The notes under the pieces were generated by a model. It made no database searches and was not told the origin of the DNA. It saw only the letters and a list, made by a program, of their open reading frames with translations. The translations under genes and the position numbers were made by a program. Positions 32,430 to 41,431 of a stretch of DNA of 64,000 nt are shown here, piece by piece (position 1 is the first letter of the stretch; every line of letters starts with the position of its first letter). Source of the DNA: Rhizobium sp. BK251 (GTDB lineage Bacteria; Pseudomonadota; Alphaproteobacteria; Rhizobiales; Rhizobiaceae); assembly GCF_004345245.1 (NCBI RefSeq), contig NZ_SLUQ01000011.1, positions 1-64,000 on the forward strand, in the 5' to 3' direction.

Positions 32430-33206
32430 TTGAACGATTCCGATCGCCATCGTCTGATCGCAGAAATGCTTCGCGAGCGGCCTTTCGCGTCCGTCCGCGA
32501 CCTGCAGAAGAGACTTGGGGTTTCTCCAGCAACAATTCGCAGAGACATCGACAAGCTTCATGACATCGGAGTAGCCCGGAAGGTCTATGGCGGCATATCC
32601 GCAAATGAGTCGTCGACCGTCCCGCGCCTTTCTGCGCGACCATATGACGAAAACCGGGACATAGCTGTCGATGCCAAGCGCGCGATCGCCGAAACCGCCG
32701 CTGGCCTTGTAAGGGACGGGGACTCGATCATTGTCCATGCGGGATCGACCTGCTACCAGCTTGGCCTGCAACTGGCCCGTCGCAACGTCCGTCTCTACAC
32801 CAATTCCATGCCGCTGGCCGCCTATCTCGGCGAGCACGGTACTTGCCATCTGACCCTGGCGGGCGGGGTGCTTTATCGGGAGCCCGGGATCATTCATGAC
32901 GCTTCCGCGGGCGCGCCCGACTTCTTCGCGTCGCGGTTCTTCCTTGGCACTCAGGGCATCAGCAGCGAGGGCCTTCTGGAATCGCATCCGCTATTGACGA
33001 AGGCGATCGGCGAGTTGAGCGGTTGCGCCGACGAGATCGTCCTTTTGGCAGACAGCCGGAAACTCTCGATCCAGCCGCGCAATGTCGTTCTTCCGCTTTC
33101 GCGTATCGGCACGATCGTCATTGACGACGGTCTATCGGATTCTGGCGCAAAGATGCTCGAGGATGCAGGGGTTGCCATAATGATCGCGACTGTGGGAGGC
33201 CAGTGA
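32430..33206 (+). CDS. DeoR/GlpR-family transcriptional regulator
   Basis: The 258-residue protein has a DeoR helix-turn-helix (RHRLIAEMLRERPFASVRDL, then LGVSPATIRRDIDKLHDIGV) and the phosphosugar-sensing domain (DGDSIIVHAGSTCYQLGLQL, ending EIVLLADSRKLSIQ with family Asp-Ser/Lys). It starts with TTG, GGAGG six bases upstream. Such repressors release DNA on binding a phosphorylated sugar. It is first in the rightward operon, overlapping the next kinase (TGATG), and faces the divergent aldolase operon, so it probably controls both. Confidence 0.92.
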   Translation: MNDSDRHRLIAEMLRERPFASVRDLQKRLGVSPATIRRDIDKLHDIGVARKVYGGISANESSTVPRLSARPYDENRDIAVDAKRAIAETAAGLVRDGDSIIVHAGSTCYQLGLQLARRNVRLYTNSMPLAAYLGEHGTCHLTLAGGVLYREPGIIHDASAGAPDFFASRFFLGTQGISSEGLLESHPLLTKAIGELSGCADEIVLLADSRKLSIQPRNVVLPLSRIGTIVIDDGLSDSGAKMLEDAGVAIMIATVGGQ

Positions 33207-34612
33207 TGATGCCCTCGAACGCGATCGCGGTATTCGACCTCGGCAAGACGAACTCTAAACTCTTCGTCTTCGGCGCTGACGGTAGCGTACTTTCGGAGAC
33301 CCGGACAAAGCCAGTGTGGGTCGAGTACGATGGCTTTCGCGTACTCGACGACGAGGCTCTTTTCGAGTGGATGAAGACCGTGCTCTCGGTCGCGGTCGCG
33401 GATCACTCGGTCGGGCACATAATCTTTTCCGGTCACGGCTGCACCTTTGCGCTCGTCGAGCGAGGTCACCTTGTGCATCCCATCCTCGACTACGAACAGG
33501 AACCTCCCCAGCCGCTCGCCGATCGCATTGACATGTTGGTGCCCGCCTTCGGTGAGACCTTCTCTCCAAGACTGCCGCTGGGCTTCAACTATGGACGGCA
33601 CATGCTGTGGCTGGAGGCAGTTAAGCCGGACACGTTGAGCCGCGCCGACGCCATTCTTCCCTATCCACAGTTCTGGTCGTGGAAATTTTCCGGCCGCAAG
33701 GTATCCGAGGTGTCCTACGTCGGCTGCCACTCTCACCTTTGGGCTCCGCTGCGCGGTGATTTCAGCAGTCTGGTCGACCGCCAATCCTGGCGAGAAAAGA
33801 TGCCCGCCTTCGAAAAAGCCGGTACTGCTTTGGGCAGTTGGGAAGTCCGTTCAGACGAGGGCAGGGCGCTTTCGGTCATTGTCCACAATGGCGTGCACGA
33901 CAGTAATTCGGCGCTTTACTACTATCGTTCTGTTGGGTTTCAGGACTTCACGCTTGTATCGACTGGTACCTGGGTCGTGATCTTCAATTCGGCTTGCCCG
34001 CTCGAAGCGCTCGACGAACATCGCGACATGCTCGCAAACGTCACCGTCGACGGAAAACCAGCGCCAACAATCCGTTTCATGGGCGGCAGAGAGTACGATC
34101 TTGCAAGCGACGGCTGGAACAAGCCGATCAGCCTCGCGGCACTGTCGCGCGTGATTGCAAAAGGTGTTTTCGCATTGCCATCGTTCGCGCCGGGCGGACC
34201 GATGCCGGGTCTCGAGGGCCGCTTCGTGGGGCCGCAGGTGGAAGGCGAGGAGAGAGCGGCAGCTGCACTTCTCTATGTCAGTCTCATGACCAGTCTTTCG
34301 CTCGACCTCATTCAGTCCAATAACGCGATTGTCATAGACGGGGGGTTGGTCAAGACGGGGTTGTTTGCTGAAATACTTGCGCAACTGCGCCCTGCGCAGC
34401 CGATCTTCACGAGCCCGACGGCCGAGGGCAGCGCCTTTGGCGCGGCGGCGCTTGTTTTTGACATGCTGGGTCGAATGCCGTTTGCAAATGAGACGAGCCA
34501 GGTAGCGCCGCTGCAGCTTTTTGGTCTGGAGGCCTACCGCGACACGTGGAAAGCACTGGCCGAGATTGACCAGCCGGCGGTGACGCAGCCAAGGAAGGAG
34601 TTCCACGCATGA
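33206..34612 (+). CDS. FGGY-family carbohydrate kinase 2 (fuculokinase/rhamnulokinase-like)
   Basis: The protein of about 468 residues begins IAVFDLGKTNSKLFVFGADG, a phosphate 1 motif of the DxGKTN type found in L-fuculo- and L-rhamnulokinase relatives. It contains VIVHNGVHDSNSALYYY and, near the end, NAIVIDGGLVKTGLFAEILA and PTAEGSAFGAAALVFDM, the adenosine region. The start overlaps the regulator stop and the stop overlaps the ABC ATPase start (ATGA). Two FGGY kinases of different subgroups in one locus suggest two substrates or two steps. Substrate unknown. Confidence 0.88.
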   Translation: MMPSNAIAVFDLGKTNSKLFVFGADGSVLSETRTKPVWVEYDGFRVLDDEALFEWMKTVLSVAVADHSVGHIIFSGHGCTFALVERGHLVHPILDYEQEPPQPLADRIDMLVPAFGETFSPRLPLGFNYGRHMLWLEAVKPDTLSRADAILPYPQFWSWKFSGRKVSEVSYVGCHSHLWAPLRGDFSSLVDRQSWREKMPAFEKAGTALGSWEVRSDEGRALSVIVHNGVHDSNSALYYYRSVGFQDFTLVSTGTWVVIFNSACPLEALDEHRDMLANVTVDGKPAPTIRFMGGREYDLASDGWNKPISLAALSRVIAKGVFALPSFAPGGPMPGLEGRFVGPQVEGEERAAAALLYVSLMTSLSLDLIQSNNAIVIDGGLVKTGLFAEILAQLRPAQPIFTSPTAEGSAFGAAALVFDMLGRMPFANETSQVAPLQLFGLEAYRDTWKALAEIDQPAVTQPRKEFHA

Positions 34613-36153
34613 GCGCGGCAAACACCGAAACTCGCGCACCCGTTCTGGAGATGCGCCATATCAGCAAGACATTTGCGAGCACCAAGGCCCTCACAAACGT
34701 CTCGCTGACGGTCTATCCGGGTGAAGTCCACGCTTTGATGGGTGAGAATGGCGCGGGCAAGTCGACGCTCATGAAGGTGCTTTCCGGGGCCTATGTTGCG
34801 GACGCTGGCGGCGCTGTCCTCGTCGATGGAAAACCCATCGTGGCCGGAGATCCGATCAAGGCGAAGGCAAATGGCATATCGGTCATTTACCAGGAGCTGT
34901 CGCTCGCACCGAACCTCACGGTTGCCCAGAACATGTTCCTGGGGGCCGAACCGTCCCGCTATGGTGTCGTGGACAAGGCCACGGCTCGCGCCCGTGTCGA
35001 GCCGATCCTCAAGCAGCTGGGCATTACCTTCGGACCGTCACAACTCGTTGCAACTCTCTCCTTGGGCGAACGTCAGATGGTGGAAATCGCCCGCGCCCTG
35101 ACCACCAACGCGAGGATCATCGTCATGGACGAGCCAACGACTTCGCTTACCACCAGGGAGACGGAACGGCTTTTCGAAGTCATCGCAGGGCTAAAGGCAC
35201 GCGGCATCGCGATCATCTACATCAGTCACAGGATGGAAGAGATCTATGCGCTCGCAGACCGTGTCAGTGTGCTGCGCGATAGCGCTTACGTTGGGACGCT
35301 CGAGCGAGAAGAGCTGTCCGCCGAACGACTGGTCTCGATGATGGTCGGCCGCGATATCTCGACTTTCTACAAAAAAGAACACCGTGCACCGTTACAAGCG
35401 GCCAAGACGGTTCTTTCGGTGAGAGATATCGGTGACGGCCGTCGAGTTCACGGATGCTCTTTCGATGCACGGGCAGGTGAGGTCCTCGGCATTGCTGGTC
35501 TGGTCGGGTCAGGTCGAACGGAACTCGCGCGTCTTGTTTTTGGTGCAGACCGAAAAACGACTGGTACGGTTTCGCTGGAAGGCAGGGAACTGGCCATCGG
35601 TGGACCTCGCGATGCCATGGATGCAGGTATCGCCTATCTCACCGAGGACCGGAAGGGCCTCGGGCTTTTCCTCGATATGACGATTAGCGAAAACATCAAC
35701 ATCGGTGTTATCGGCAACGACGCCGGCCCTGGCGGCGTCCTGAATTTTACCGCCGCCAAGGAGCGCGCCGCTCGCGCTATCAAATCGCTTTCAGTTCGCA
35801 CGCTGAGCGCAAGCATCAATGTCGGCGCATTGTCGGGTGGCAACCAGCAAAAGACACTCATCGCCCGCCTCCTCGAAACGAAACCCAAGGTTATCATCTT
35901 CGACGAGCCGACACGCGGCGTTGATGTGGGTGCCAAATCCGAGATTTACCGGATTATCGACGAGCTCGCGCAGGCTGGCATCGCGCTGGTGGTGATCTCG
36001 AGCGATTTGCCGGAGATCATCGGCATCGTGGATCGCGTCCTCGTCATGCGCGAAGGTCGCATTGCTGGCGAGGTCCAGGCGACGCCGGATCAGCCAATCA
36101 GCCAGGAAGCCATTATGGCCTTCTCCACGGGATCGGCATCGAAAGTCGCCTGA
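34609..36153 (+). CDS. Sugar ABC importer ATPase (RbsA/MglA type, two nucleotide-binding domains)
   Basis: The 514-residue protein holds two ABC domains. The first has Walker A ALMGENGAGKSTLMKVLSG, signature LSLGERQMVEIARAL and Walker B IIVMDEPTTSLT. The second has LVGSGRTELARLVFGA as a divergent Walker A, signature LSGGNQQKTLIARLL and VIIFDEPTRGVDVGAKSEIY. This is the tandem layout of carbohydrate uptake transporter-2 ATPases. It powers import with the permease and binding protein downstream. Start overlaps the kinase stop by four bases. Confidence 0.95.
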   Translation: MSAANTETRAPVLEMRHISKTFASTKALTNVSLTVYPGEVHALMGENGAGKSTLMKVLSGAYVADAGGAVLVDGKPIVAGDPIKAKANGISVIYQELSLAPNLTVAQNMFLGAEPSRYGVVDKATARARVEPILKQLGITFGPSQLVATLSLGERQMVEIARALTTNARIIVMDEPTTSLTTRETERLFEVIAGLKARGIAIIYISHRMEEIYALADRVSVLRDSAYVGTLEREELSAERLVSMMVGRDISTFYKKEHRAPLQAAKTVLSVRDIGDGRRVHGCSFDARAGEVLGIAGLVGSGRTELARLVFGADRKTTGTVSLEGRELAIGGPRDAMDAGIAYLTEDRKGLGLFLDMTISENINIGVIGNDAGPGGVLNFTAAKERAARAIKSLSVRTLSASINVGALSGGNQQKTLIARLLETKPKVIIFDEPTRGVDVGAKSEIYRIIDELAQAGIALVVISSDLPEIIGIVDRVLVMREGRIAGEVQATPDQPISQEAIMAFSTGSASKVA

Positions 36154-36184
36154 CGCCGAACAACAGAGACGACGGGATAAAGAT

Positions 36185-37168
36185 ATGACTTCGACATCAA
36201 CCGACCAGCCGAACGACAGCAAGGCAAAATTCAGATCGACGCTTACAGCGCTCGGTATGTTGCCAGTGCTCGTCATCCTGGCCATCGGCTTCCATTTGTT
36301 GAGCGGCCGTTTTCTAAGCGTCAACAACTTGTCGATCGTTATGCAACAGGCGTCGATCAATACTGTCTTGGCGGCGGGGATGACGTTTGTGATCCTGACA
36401 GGCGGCATCGATCTCTCGGTGGGTTCTATCCTTGCAGCCTCGGCAATGGTCGGCGTGATCGTATCCCTCTGGCCGGACGTCGGCATGCTGGGCATCCCGG
36501 CTGCGATTGGCGTCGGCCTTACATGTGGTGTGGTCAATGGAACCATCATTTCGGCGCTGAAGCTTCCGCCCTTTATCGTGACCCTCGGCTCGCTGACTGC
36601 CATGCGCGGAATCGCCCGGCTGCTTGGCAACGACACGACGGTTTTCAATCCCGACCTGCCATTTGATTTCATCGGAAATGGTAGTTTCTTCGGTGTGCCA
36701 TGGCTGGCTATTATCGCGCTGGCGACGATCCTCATCTCGTGGTTCATCCTGAAGCGCACGGTGTTGGGCACGTGGATCTACGCTGTCGGCGGAAACGTGG
36801 AGGCAGCGCGCCTTACCGGGATCAAGGTGCCACTGGTTCTGCTCTTCGTTTACTCGATGTCTGGCCTACTTTCCGGGCTTGGCGGCGTAATGTCCGCAGC
36901 CCGCCTTTATGCCGCAAACGGCCTCCAGCTTGGTCAATCCTATGAACTCGATGCGATTGCAGCCGTCATTCTCGGCGGTACCAGCTTCGTCGGTGGTGTG
37001 GGGTCAATCTGGGGCACGCTGATCGGAGCACTCATCATTGCGGTGCTATCCAATGGCCTCATCCTCGTCGGTGTTTCCGACATCTGGCAGTACATCATCA
37101 AGGGACTTGTCATCATCGTTGCCGTAGCGCTCGACCGCTACAGGCTCAAAGGACTTAGCCGCACCTGA
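36185..37168 (+). CDS. Sugar ABC importer permease (RbsC type)
   Basis: The 327-residue protein has eight to ten hydrophobic segments and the RbsC-family loop GMTFVILTGGIDLSVGSILA. Also seen are PPFIVTLGSLTAMRGIARLL, YAVGGNVEAARLTGIKVP (coupling region) and VILGGTSFVGGVGSIWGTLI. It forms the inner-membrane channel. ATG 36185 is the first good start after the ATPase stop; an upstream in-frame extension overlaps the ATPase and is not used. Third component of the rightward transport operon. Confidence 0.94.
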   Translation: MTSTSTDQPNDSKAKFRSTLTALGMLPVLVILAIGFHLLSGRFLSVNNLSIVMQQASINTVLAAGMTFVILTGGIDLSVGSILAASAMVGVIVSLWPDVGMLGIPAAIGVGLTCGVVNGTIISALKLPPFIVTLGSLTAMRGIARLLGNDTTVFNPDLPFDFIGNGSFFGVPWLAIIALATILISWFILKRTVLGTWIYAVGGNVEAARLTGIKVPLVLLFVYSMSGLLSGLGGVMSAARLYAANGLQLGQSYELDAIAAVILGGTSFVGGVGSIWGTLIGALIIAVLSNGLILVGVSDIWQYIIKGLVIIVAVALDRYRLKGLSRT

Positions 37169-37232
37169 CGTGCGGCTGGAGGGACCGGGCTTACCGGAAA
37201 ACAGGCGCAGGAAGCGCCATAAGGAGGAAAGT

Positions 37233-38171
37233 ATGCGCATGATTTCCAGACTGCTTGCAGCGACCGCCCTGGCGGCAGCCATCGCGATGCCGGCGGCCGC
37301 CAAAGACCTTCAGAAGATCGGCATTTCCGTCGGCCTGCTTGGCAACCCATTCTTCGTGGCAACTATCAAGGGCATCGAGGATCGCGCCAAGGAGATCAAT
37401 CCGAACGTTCAAGTAACCTCGGTTTCGGCCGATTACGACCTCAACAAGCAGGTTTCGCAGATCGACAGCTTCATCGCCGCGGGCGTCGACATCATCATGT
37501 TGAACGCCGTCGACGCAAAGGCAATCGCGCCCGCCGTCAAGAAGGCCCAGGCTGCGGGCGTGATCGTCGCCGCCTTCGACGTTTCCGCACCAGGTGCGGA
37601 CGTCACTGTCATGACGAATAACATCAAGGCGGGCGAAGAGGCTTGCCAGTACATCGTCGATCAGCTCAAGGGCAAGGGTGACGTGGTGATCATTAACGGC
37701 CCGGCATCGTCCTCGATTCTCGACCGTGTCCAAGGTTGCAAGAACGTGCTGACCAAGAGCCCGGACATTAAGATCTTGTCCGACGATCAGAATGGTCAGG
37801 GTTCGCGCGACGGCGGCCTCGCGGTCATGCAGGGCCTGCTAACGCGCTTCGACAAAATAGACGCCGTCTTCGCGATCAATGATCCGACGGGTATCGGTGC
37901 TGAGCTTGCCGCGAAACAGCTGAATCGCAATGAGTTCTTTATCACTGCCGTCGACGGAGCTCCCGATATCGAAAAGTCCCTTGCCAGCGGCAACTCGATG
38001 ATTAAGGCGTCTGCGTCGCAGGATCCCTATGTGATGGCCGGCGACGCACTCAAGATGGCTGTCGACGTTCTGAACGGCAAGAAGCCCGCGGAGAACACGG
38101 TCCTGCTCGATCCCAAGCTGATCACTGCTGACAACGTCAAGGACTATAAGGGCTGGACTGCAGCTCGCTAA
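37233..38171 (+). CDS. Periplasmic sugar-binding protein (RbsB-like)
   Basis: The 312-residue protein starts at ATG 37233 with AAGGAGG upstream and has a signal peptide (LLAATALAAAIAMPAAA then KD). The mature part is a periplasmic-binding-protein fold of the ribose group: KIGISVGLLGNPFFVATIKG, QIDSFIAAGVDIIMLNAVDA, AAFDVSAPGADVTVMTNNI, and FAINDPTGIGAELAAKQLNR. Substrate cannot be assigned from sequence. A stable hairpin follows the stop, before the epimerase gene. Confidence 0.94.
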   Translation: MRMISRLLAATALAAAIAMPAAAKDLQKIGISVGLLGNPFFVATIKGIEDRAKEINPNVQVTSVSADYDLNKQVSQIDSFIAAGVDIIMLNAVDAKAIAPAVKKAQAAGVIVAAFDVSAPGADVTVMTNNIKAGEEACQYIVDQLKGKGDVVIINGPASSSILDRVQGCKNVLTKSPDIKILSDDQNGQGSRDGGLAVMQGLLTRFDKIDAVFAINDPTGIGAELAAKQLNRNEFFITAVDGAPDIEKSLASGNSMIKASASQDPYVMAGDALKMAVDVLNGKKPAENTVLLDPKLITADNVKDYKGWTAAR

Positions 38172-38184
38172 TGTCACCTCCCGG

Positions 38185-38211
38185 CCCGCCGGTGCTTTCG
38201 AGCCCGGCGGG
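38185..38211 (+). other. Intercistronic stem-loop after the binding-protein gene
   Basis: CCCGCCGG (38185-38192) pairs perfectly with CCGGCGGG (38204-38211) around an 11-base loop. No T-run follows, so it is more likely an mRNA-stabilising or attenuating element that raises binding-protein transcript over the downstream gene than a full terminator. Confidence 0.6.
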
Positions 38212-38242
38212 ATGTTCTTAGAAATCAACAGGAATTCGTTCA

Positions 38243-39142
38243 ATGTCCAAAATCGGTGTCCACTCGTTCGTCTGGAGTGCGGGCTCCTCCAAAGACGAGC
38301 TTGAGACAACTCTCCAGCGATCCCACGAACTCGGATTCAAATTAGTAGAATTTTCCTACCTCGATCCTAAGCTGGTCGACGTGAAGTGGCTCGCTTCCCG
38401 CATCCAGGAACTTGGCCTGGACGTCGCCGTGAGTATGGGCCTCCCGAGCGATGGCGACATATCGAGCGAAGATCATTCGGTGGTCGCCAATGGCGAAGCC
38501 ATTCTGGACAGGGCCGTCGCGTTGGTTCGCGATCTTGGTGGCACAAAGCTTGCCGGTATCCTGAGTTCATCTCACGGCAAGCAGGAACACGCGCTTTCCC
38601 GTAAAGGATGGGACAGGAGCGTCGAGACGCTTTCAAAAGTTGCCGATAGGGCAAGAGACGCTGGTGTTACTCTCAACCTCGAGATCGTGAACCGCTTTGA
38701 GAGCAATATGCTCAATACGGCCGCGCAGGGGCTGGCTTACATCAAGGACACGGGAGCCTCGAACGTCTTCCTTCATCTTGACACCTTCCACATGAACATC
38801 GAAGAGGCTGATATCGGATTGGCAGTCCGCAACGCTGCCGACAAGATCGGCTACATCCACATCGGTGAAAGCCATCGCGGCTATCTTGGAACCGGCAATA
38901 TCGATTTTGCCGCGTTCTTCGATGCACTTGTCGCTGTCGGATGGGACGACTATGTCGCGTTCGAATCTTTTTCTACGGCCATCGTCGACAAGGATCTGTC
39001 GCTGAAGACCGCGATCTGGAGAAATCTCTGGGATGACAACGTCGCGTTGGCCGGGCATGCTCGCCAGTTCATTGAACTTGGGTTGGAAACCGCGCGCATC
39101 AAGGCCGAACTGGTAACGAATGCCCAGGTACCGTCGGCCTGA
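38243..39142 (+). CDS. Xylose-isomerase-like TIM-barrel protein, ketose 3-epimerase type
   Basis: The 299-residue protein has the metal-binding residues of the D-tagatose/D-psicose 3-epimerase group: Glu in TLNLEIVNRFESNMLNT, Asp-His in FLHLDTFHMNIEEADIGLAV, then YIHIGESHRGYLGTGNIDFA and the final Glu in YVAFESFS. These enzymes invert C3 of ketoses with Mn or Co. It is the last gene of the rightward operon, which suggests an imported keto sugar, or a sugar oxidised or isomerised to one, that is epimerised and then phosphorylated. The substrate is inference. Confidence 0.87.
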   Translation: MSKIGVHSFVWSAGSSKDELETTLQRSHELGFKLVEFSYLDPKLVDVKWLASRIQELGLDVAVSMGLPSDGDISSEDHSVVANGEAILDRAVALVRDLGGTKLAGILSSSHGKQEHALSRKGWDRSVETLSKVADRARDAGVTLNLEIVNRFESNMLNTAAQGLAYIKDTGASNVFLHLDTFHMNIEEADIGLAVRNAADKIGYIHIGESHRGYLGTGNIDFAAFFDALVAVGWDDYVAFESFSTAIVDKDLSLKTAIWRNLWDDNVALAGHARQFIELGLETARIKAELVTNAQVPSA

Positions 39143-39555
39143 GGGCTGGCGCCACCTGGGATGACACTACGGGTGGGCCATGAAACCGGTTCCTGATGCC
39201 GCTAGATCTGCTGCACGATTGGCCGGCGGATCGAGGCATCTACAGGTTAGCAAAATGACGCCAGAGCCAATTCCATAGATGTCGGGGACAAGATCGTTCC
39301 AGCGTTCGGCTTTCCGCCATACGCGTTCAGCGCGAGGGCTGCTAAGACTTTTGTAACTGCCTCCGCCCTGTGATCGCCTATCCATGGAGGAGCAACGGGA
39401 GTTTCTCCATGGAGAGTACATTGGAGGTCTTCACGATCAGGAATCCTGGACGTGAGGTTCACCGGCACTGGCCGGACGAGTTGAAGGCGCGGATCGTCTC
39501 GAAGCCTTGAAATGGACTGGCCGACTCATGGGATTGTTGCCCATCGGCAAGGCAG
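39143..39555. other. Intergenic boundary after the sugar locus; nothing recognised
   Basis: Minus-strand frames carry protein-like pieces (ERWNDLVPDIYGIGSGVILL) but have no ribosome site or known match; possibly gene debris at the edge of the inserted locus. Confidence 0.3.
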
Positions 39556-39936
39556 TCATTTTTGTTTTCCCGACCGCTCCAGAAGTATGCGTACTTCCTC
39601 GAAACGCCGCTTTCGCTCACCGTCCTGCTCCTTGGGCGAATAGCAAGTATTGGATACGCAAAAACGAGTGAGATGATACGGCGGCTCGGCGGCGTCAAAT
39701 TCACATTCAAACGTATCGGCCATGTCGCCCCGTGTCGCGCCCTCACGTGTGGAATAGGTCATTCGGACGCCCGCAGGCTTCAATTCTGGAAAGGATTGAA
39801 TTATACCGACCGCGAGCCGGTCGGATAAAAGAAAGTTCTTTGCAACTGTCTGGCAGGTGTTTTCAAGCGCCAGTGATTGAGCGAGAGCAACGCCCGGTGC
39901 AAAAAGGCAAGCCACCAAGGCAATTCGATTGAGCAA
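39556..39936 (-). CDS. Small exported hypothetical protein
   Basis: The 126-residue protein starts at TTG 39936 (GGAGG five bases upstream) with a signal peptide (LNRIALVACLFAPGVALA then QS). The mature protein has four Cys (TCQTVAKNF, TFECEFD, RFCVSNTCYSP), suggesting disulfides in the periplasm. It has a compact beta-rich centre and a charged helical end. No known family identified. Located between the sugar locus and the DUF892 gene. Confidence 0.68.
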   Translation of the reverse strand: MLNRIALVACLFAPGVALAQSLALENTCQTVAKNFLLSDRLAVGIIQSFPELKPAGVRMTYSTREGATRGDMADTFECEFDAAEPPYHLTRFCVSNTCYSPKEQDGERKRRFEEVRILLERSGKQK

Positions 39937-40163
39937 CTGAACCTCCTCTCCTGCTTGGCCTCCGCAGGGTAAACTTAATCACCTGTCGGATAGCAAGCGC
40001 GACATTTGTGTTCCTTATCGGCTGGATTCCGGCATGATTACGAACCGCATTATTCCGTCAGCACTTTAAAAGCCGGATAGTGGTATGGTGTCCTGGTTTT
40101 TCTCCAAGCCGATGAGACGTTTGAGAAGCGGCCGCATCAAGCGGCCGCCTCGGAAACGGCGAG

Positions 40164-40655
40164 TTAAGCGGCCTTGGCATTGGCCGCAGAAACCGCAAGC
40201 TGTGTCAGCTTTTTATCGGTGGCTTCTTCCTCGGCGAGGTTCTGCTTAAGAAGAGGGACTGCTTGGGTTAAGCCTAGTTGATTTGCCCAAGCGATTAGTG
40301 TGCCGTAGCGAGCAATTTCATAGTGTTCCACTGCTTGTGCGGACGAAATCAATCCGGCGTCAAGCGCCGGGGAACCCTTAAATTCCTCGATGATTTCTTC
40401 GCCCTCTGCGATGATACCCTGGATCGCCTCACACGTTTTTCCTCGTGCAGGTTTGCCGAGCATTTCGAAAACCTGTTCCAGGCGTTCAACCTGGCCCTGG
40501 GTTTCGTCACGATGTTGGAGAAATCCTGATTTACCTTCCTGCGACTGCGCAGCCCGTGCCATCTTGGGCAGTGCTCTCAAGATCTGCTTTTCGGCGTAAT
40601 AAATATCCTTGAGTGTATCGAGGAACAGATCGTCGAGTGTCTTTCCGGTTGCCAT
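40164..40655 (-). CDS. DUF892 ferritin-like protein (YciE/YciF family)
   Basis: The 163-residue protein begins MATGKTLDDLFLDTLKDIYY, then AEKQILRALPKMARAAQSQE, EGEEIIEEFKGSPALDAGLI and SSAQAVEHYEIARYGTLIAW, the DUF892 four-helix bundle with Glu and His residues for a di-metal site. YciE/YciF proteins are induced by osmotic and stationary-phase stress. AAGGAGG precedes ATG 40655 and GGAAC-N18-TT lies 35 bases upstream. The upstream extension to 40781 is open but unsupported. Confidence 0.92.
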   Translation of the reverse strand: MATGKTLDDLFLDTLKDIYYAEKQILRALPKMARAAQSQEGKSGFLQHRDETQGQVERLEQVFEMLGKPARGKTCEAIQGIIAEGEEIIEEFKGSPALDAGLISSAQAVEHYEIARYGTLIAWANQLGLTQAVPLLKQNLAEEEATDKKLTQLAVSAANAKAA

Positions 40656-40689
40656 GGTGTCCTCCTTGTGGCGATTGATGCCGTTCGAA

Positions 40690-40714
40690 AACTCCCACCG
40701 ACGCGCCTTGTTCC
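40690..40714 (-). promoter_or_regulatory. EcfG-type promoter for the DUF892 gene
   Basis: Minus-strand GGAAC (40714-40710), 18 bases, TT (40691-40690), 35 bases before ATG 40655. Confidence 0.65.
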
Positions 40715-41007
40715 CGCAAACTGAAGTGTGGCACTGCCGAATAGATGTTTTGCCCGAAGCCGTCGTAAACTCAGGTCTCAATTACCGCAGGCACATGAGG
40801 AAATGACGGTCCCGCAGCTCTGGCCCTGAGCAAATCCAGTTGGTCGAAGAGGCAAACGCACATCGAAGTCTGGCCGAAAGCGCTCCGGTACTTCGGGCGC
40901 CGAGTAGGGAATCTTGGGGTGTCGATCTACTTCTGCGGCAGATGTTATCGTCAGTTGCTCTTGAACTTGATGCGCCACTCCCTGGCTTGGCCAAGAGTCG
41001 AGTGCTT

Positions 41008-41175
41008 CTATGAAGCCGCGATTCCGTAAAGAACGAAGAAGCCATACAATGCAAATGCCACCACCGCGACAGCGAGAATCGTGAAAAATCCAGCGCGGAC
41101 GCCTCGAAGTTTCGTCTTTCGTTCGCCGGATGAGTCTGCCGGTGTCACGATCGGATCTTTTCTTGGATCTGTCAT
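41008..41175 (-). CDS. 55-residue single-pass membrane protein
   Basis: The peptide starts MTDPRKDPIVTPADSSGERK, with a basic stretch (KTKLRGVRAG), then one membrane helix FFTILAVAVVAFALYGFFVL and a short end. GAGGGA precedes the ATG. The N-terminal MTDPRKDP followed by a single helix resembles the small protein at 2965-3195, so the two may be related stress micro-membrane proteins. GGAAC-N18-TT lies 64 bases upstream. Function unknown. Confidence 0.68.
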   Translation of the reverse strand: MTDPRKDPIVTPADSSGERKTKLRGVRAGFFTILAVAVVAFALYGFFVLYGIAAS

Positions 41176-41238
41176 TCCCTCAACCTATCTCCGAATTGCG
41201 AAGAGCCTGTAGCGCATCCCCAGGGCGGATCGATCCCT

Positions 41239-41263
41239 AACACTTGAAAACCGCGGACGTTCC
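41239..41263 (-). promoter_or_regulatory. EcfG-type promoter for 41008-41175
   Basis: Minus-strand GGAAC (41263-41259), 18 bases, TT (41240-41239), 64 bases before ATG 41175. Confidence 0.58.
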
Positions 41264-41431
41264 ATTTGCTCGAGAGCCTCGCGAGTCAGCAAAACGAATG
41301 ACATCGGTCAGTCAGACGTTTGCGCAAGAACTAGGATGCGCTACCTGTAGCACCAGCGCCACACCACGAAGCACGATGCGAATCGTTACAGATTGTTCAC
41401 CTTGGTAGACGTGCGCGCCCTCGCCGCACGC

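Noticed and set aside
36062..36184. 41-residue N-terminal extension of the sugar permease
   Set aside because: Overlaps the ABC ATPase gene and encodes Arg-rich sequence; the family starts near ATG 36185.
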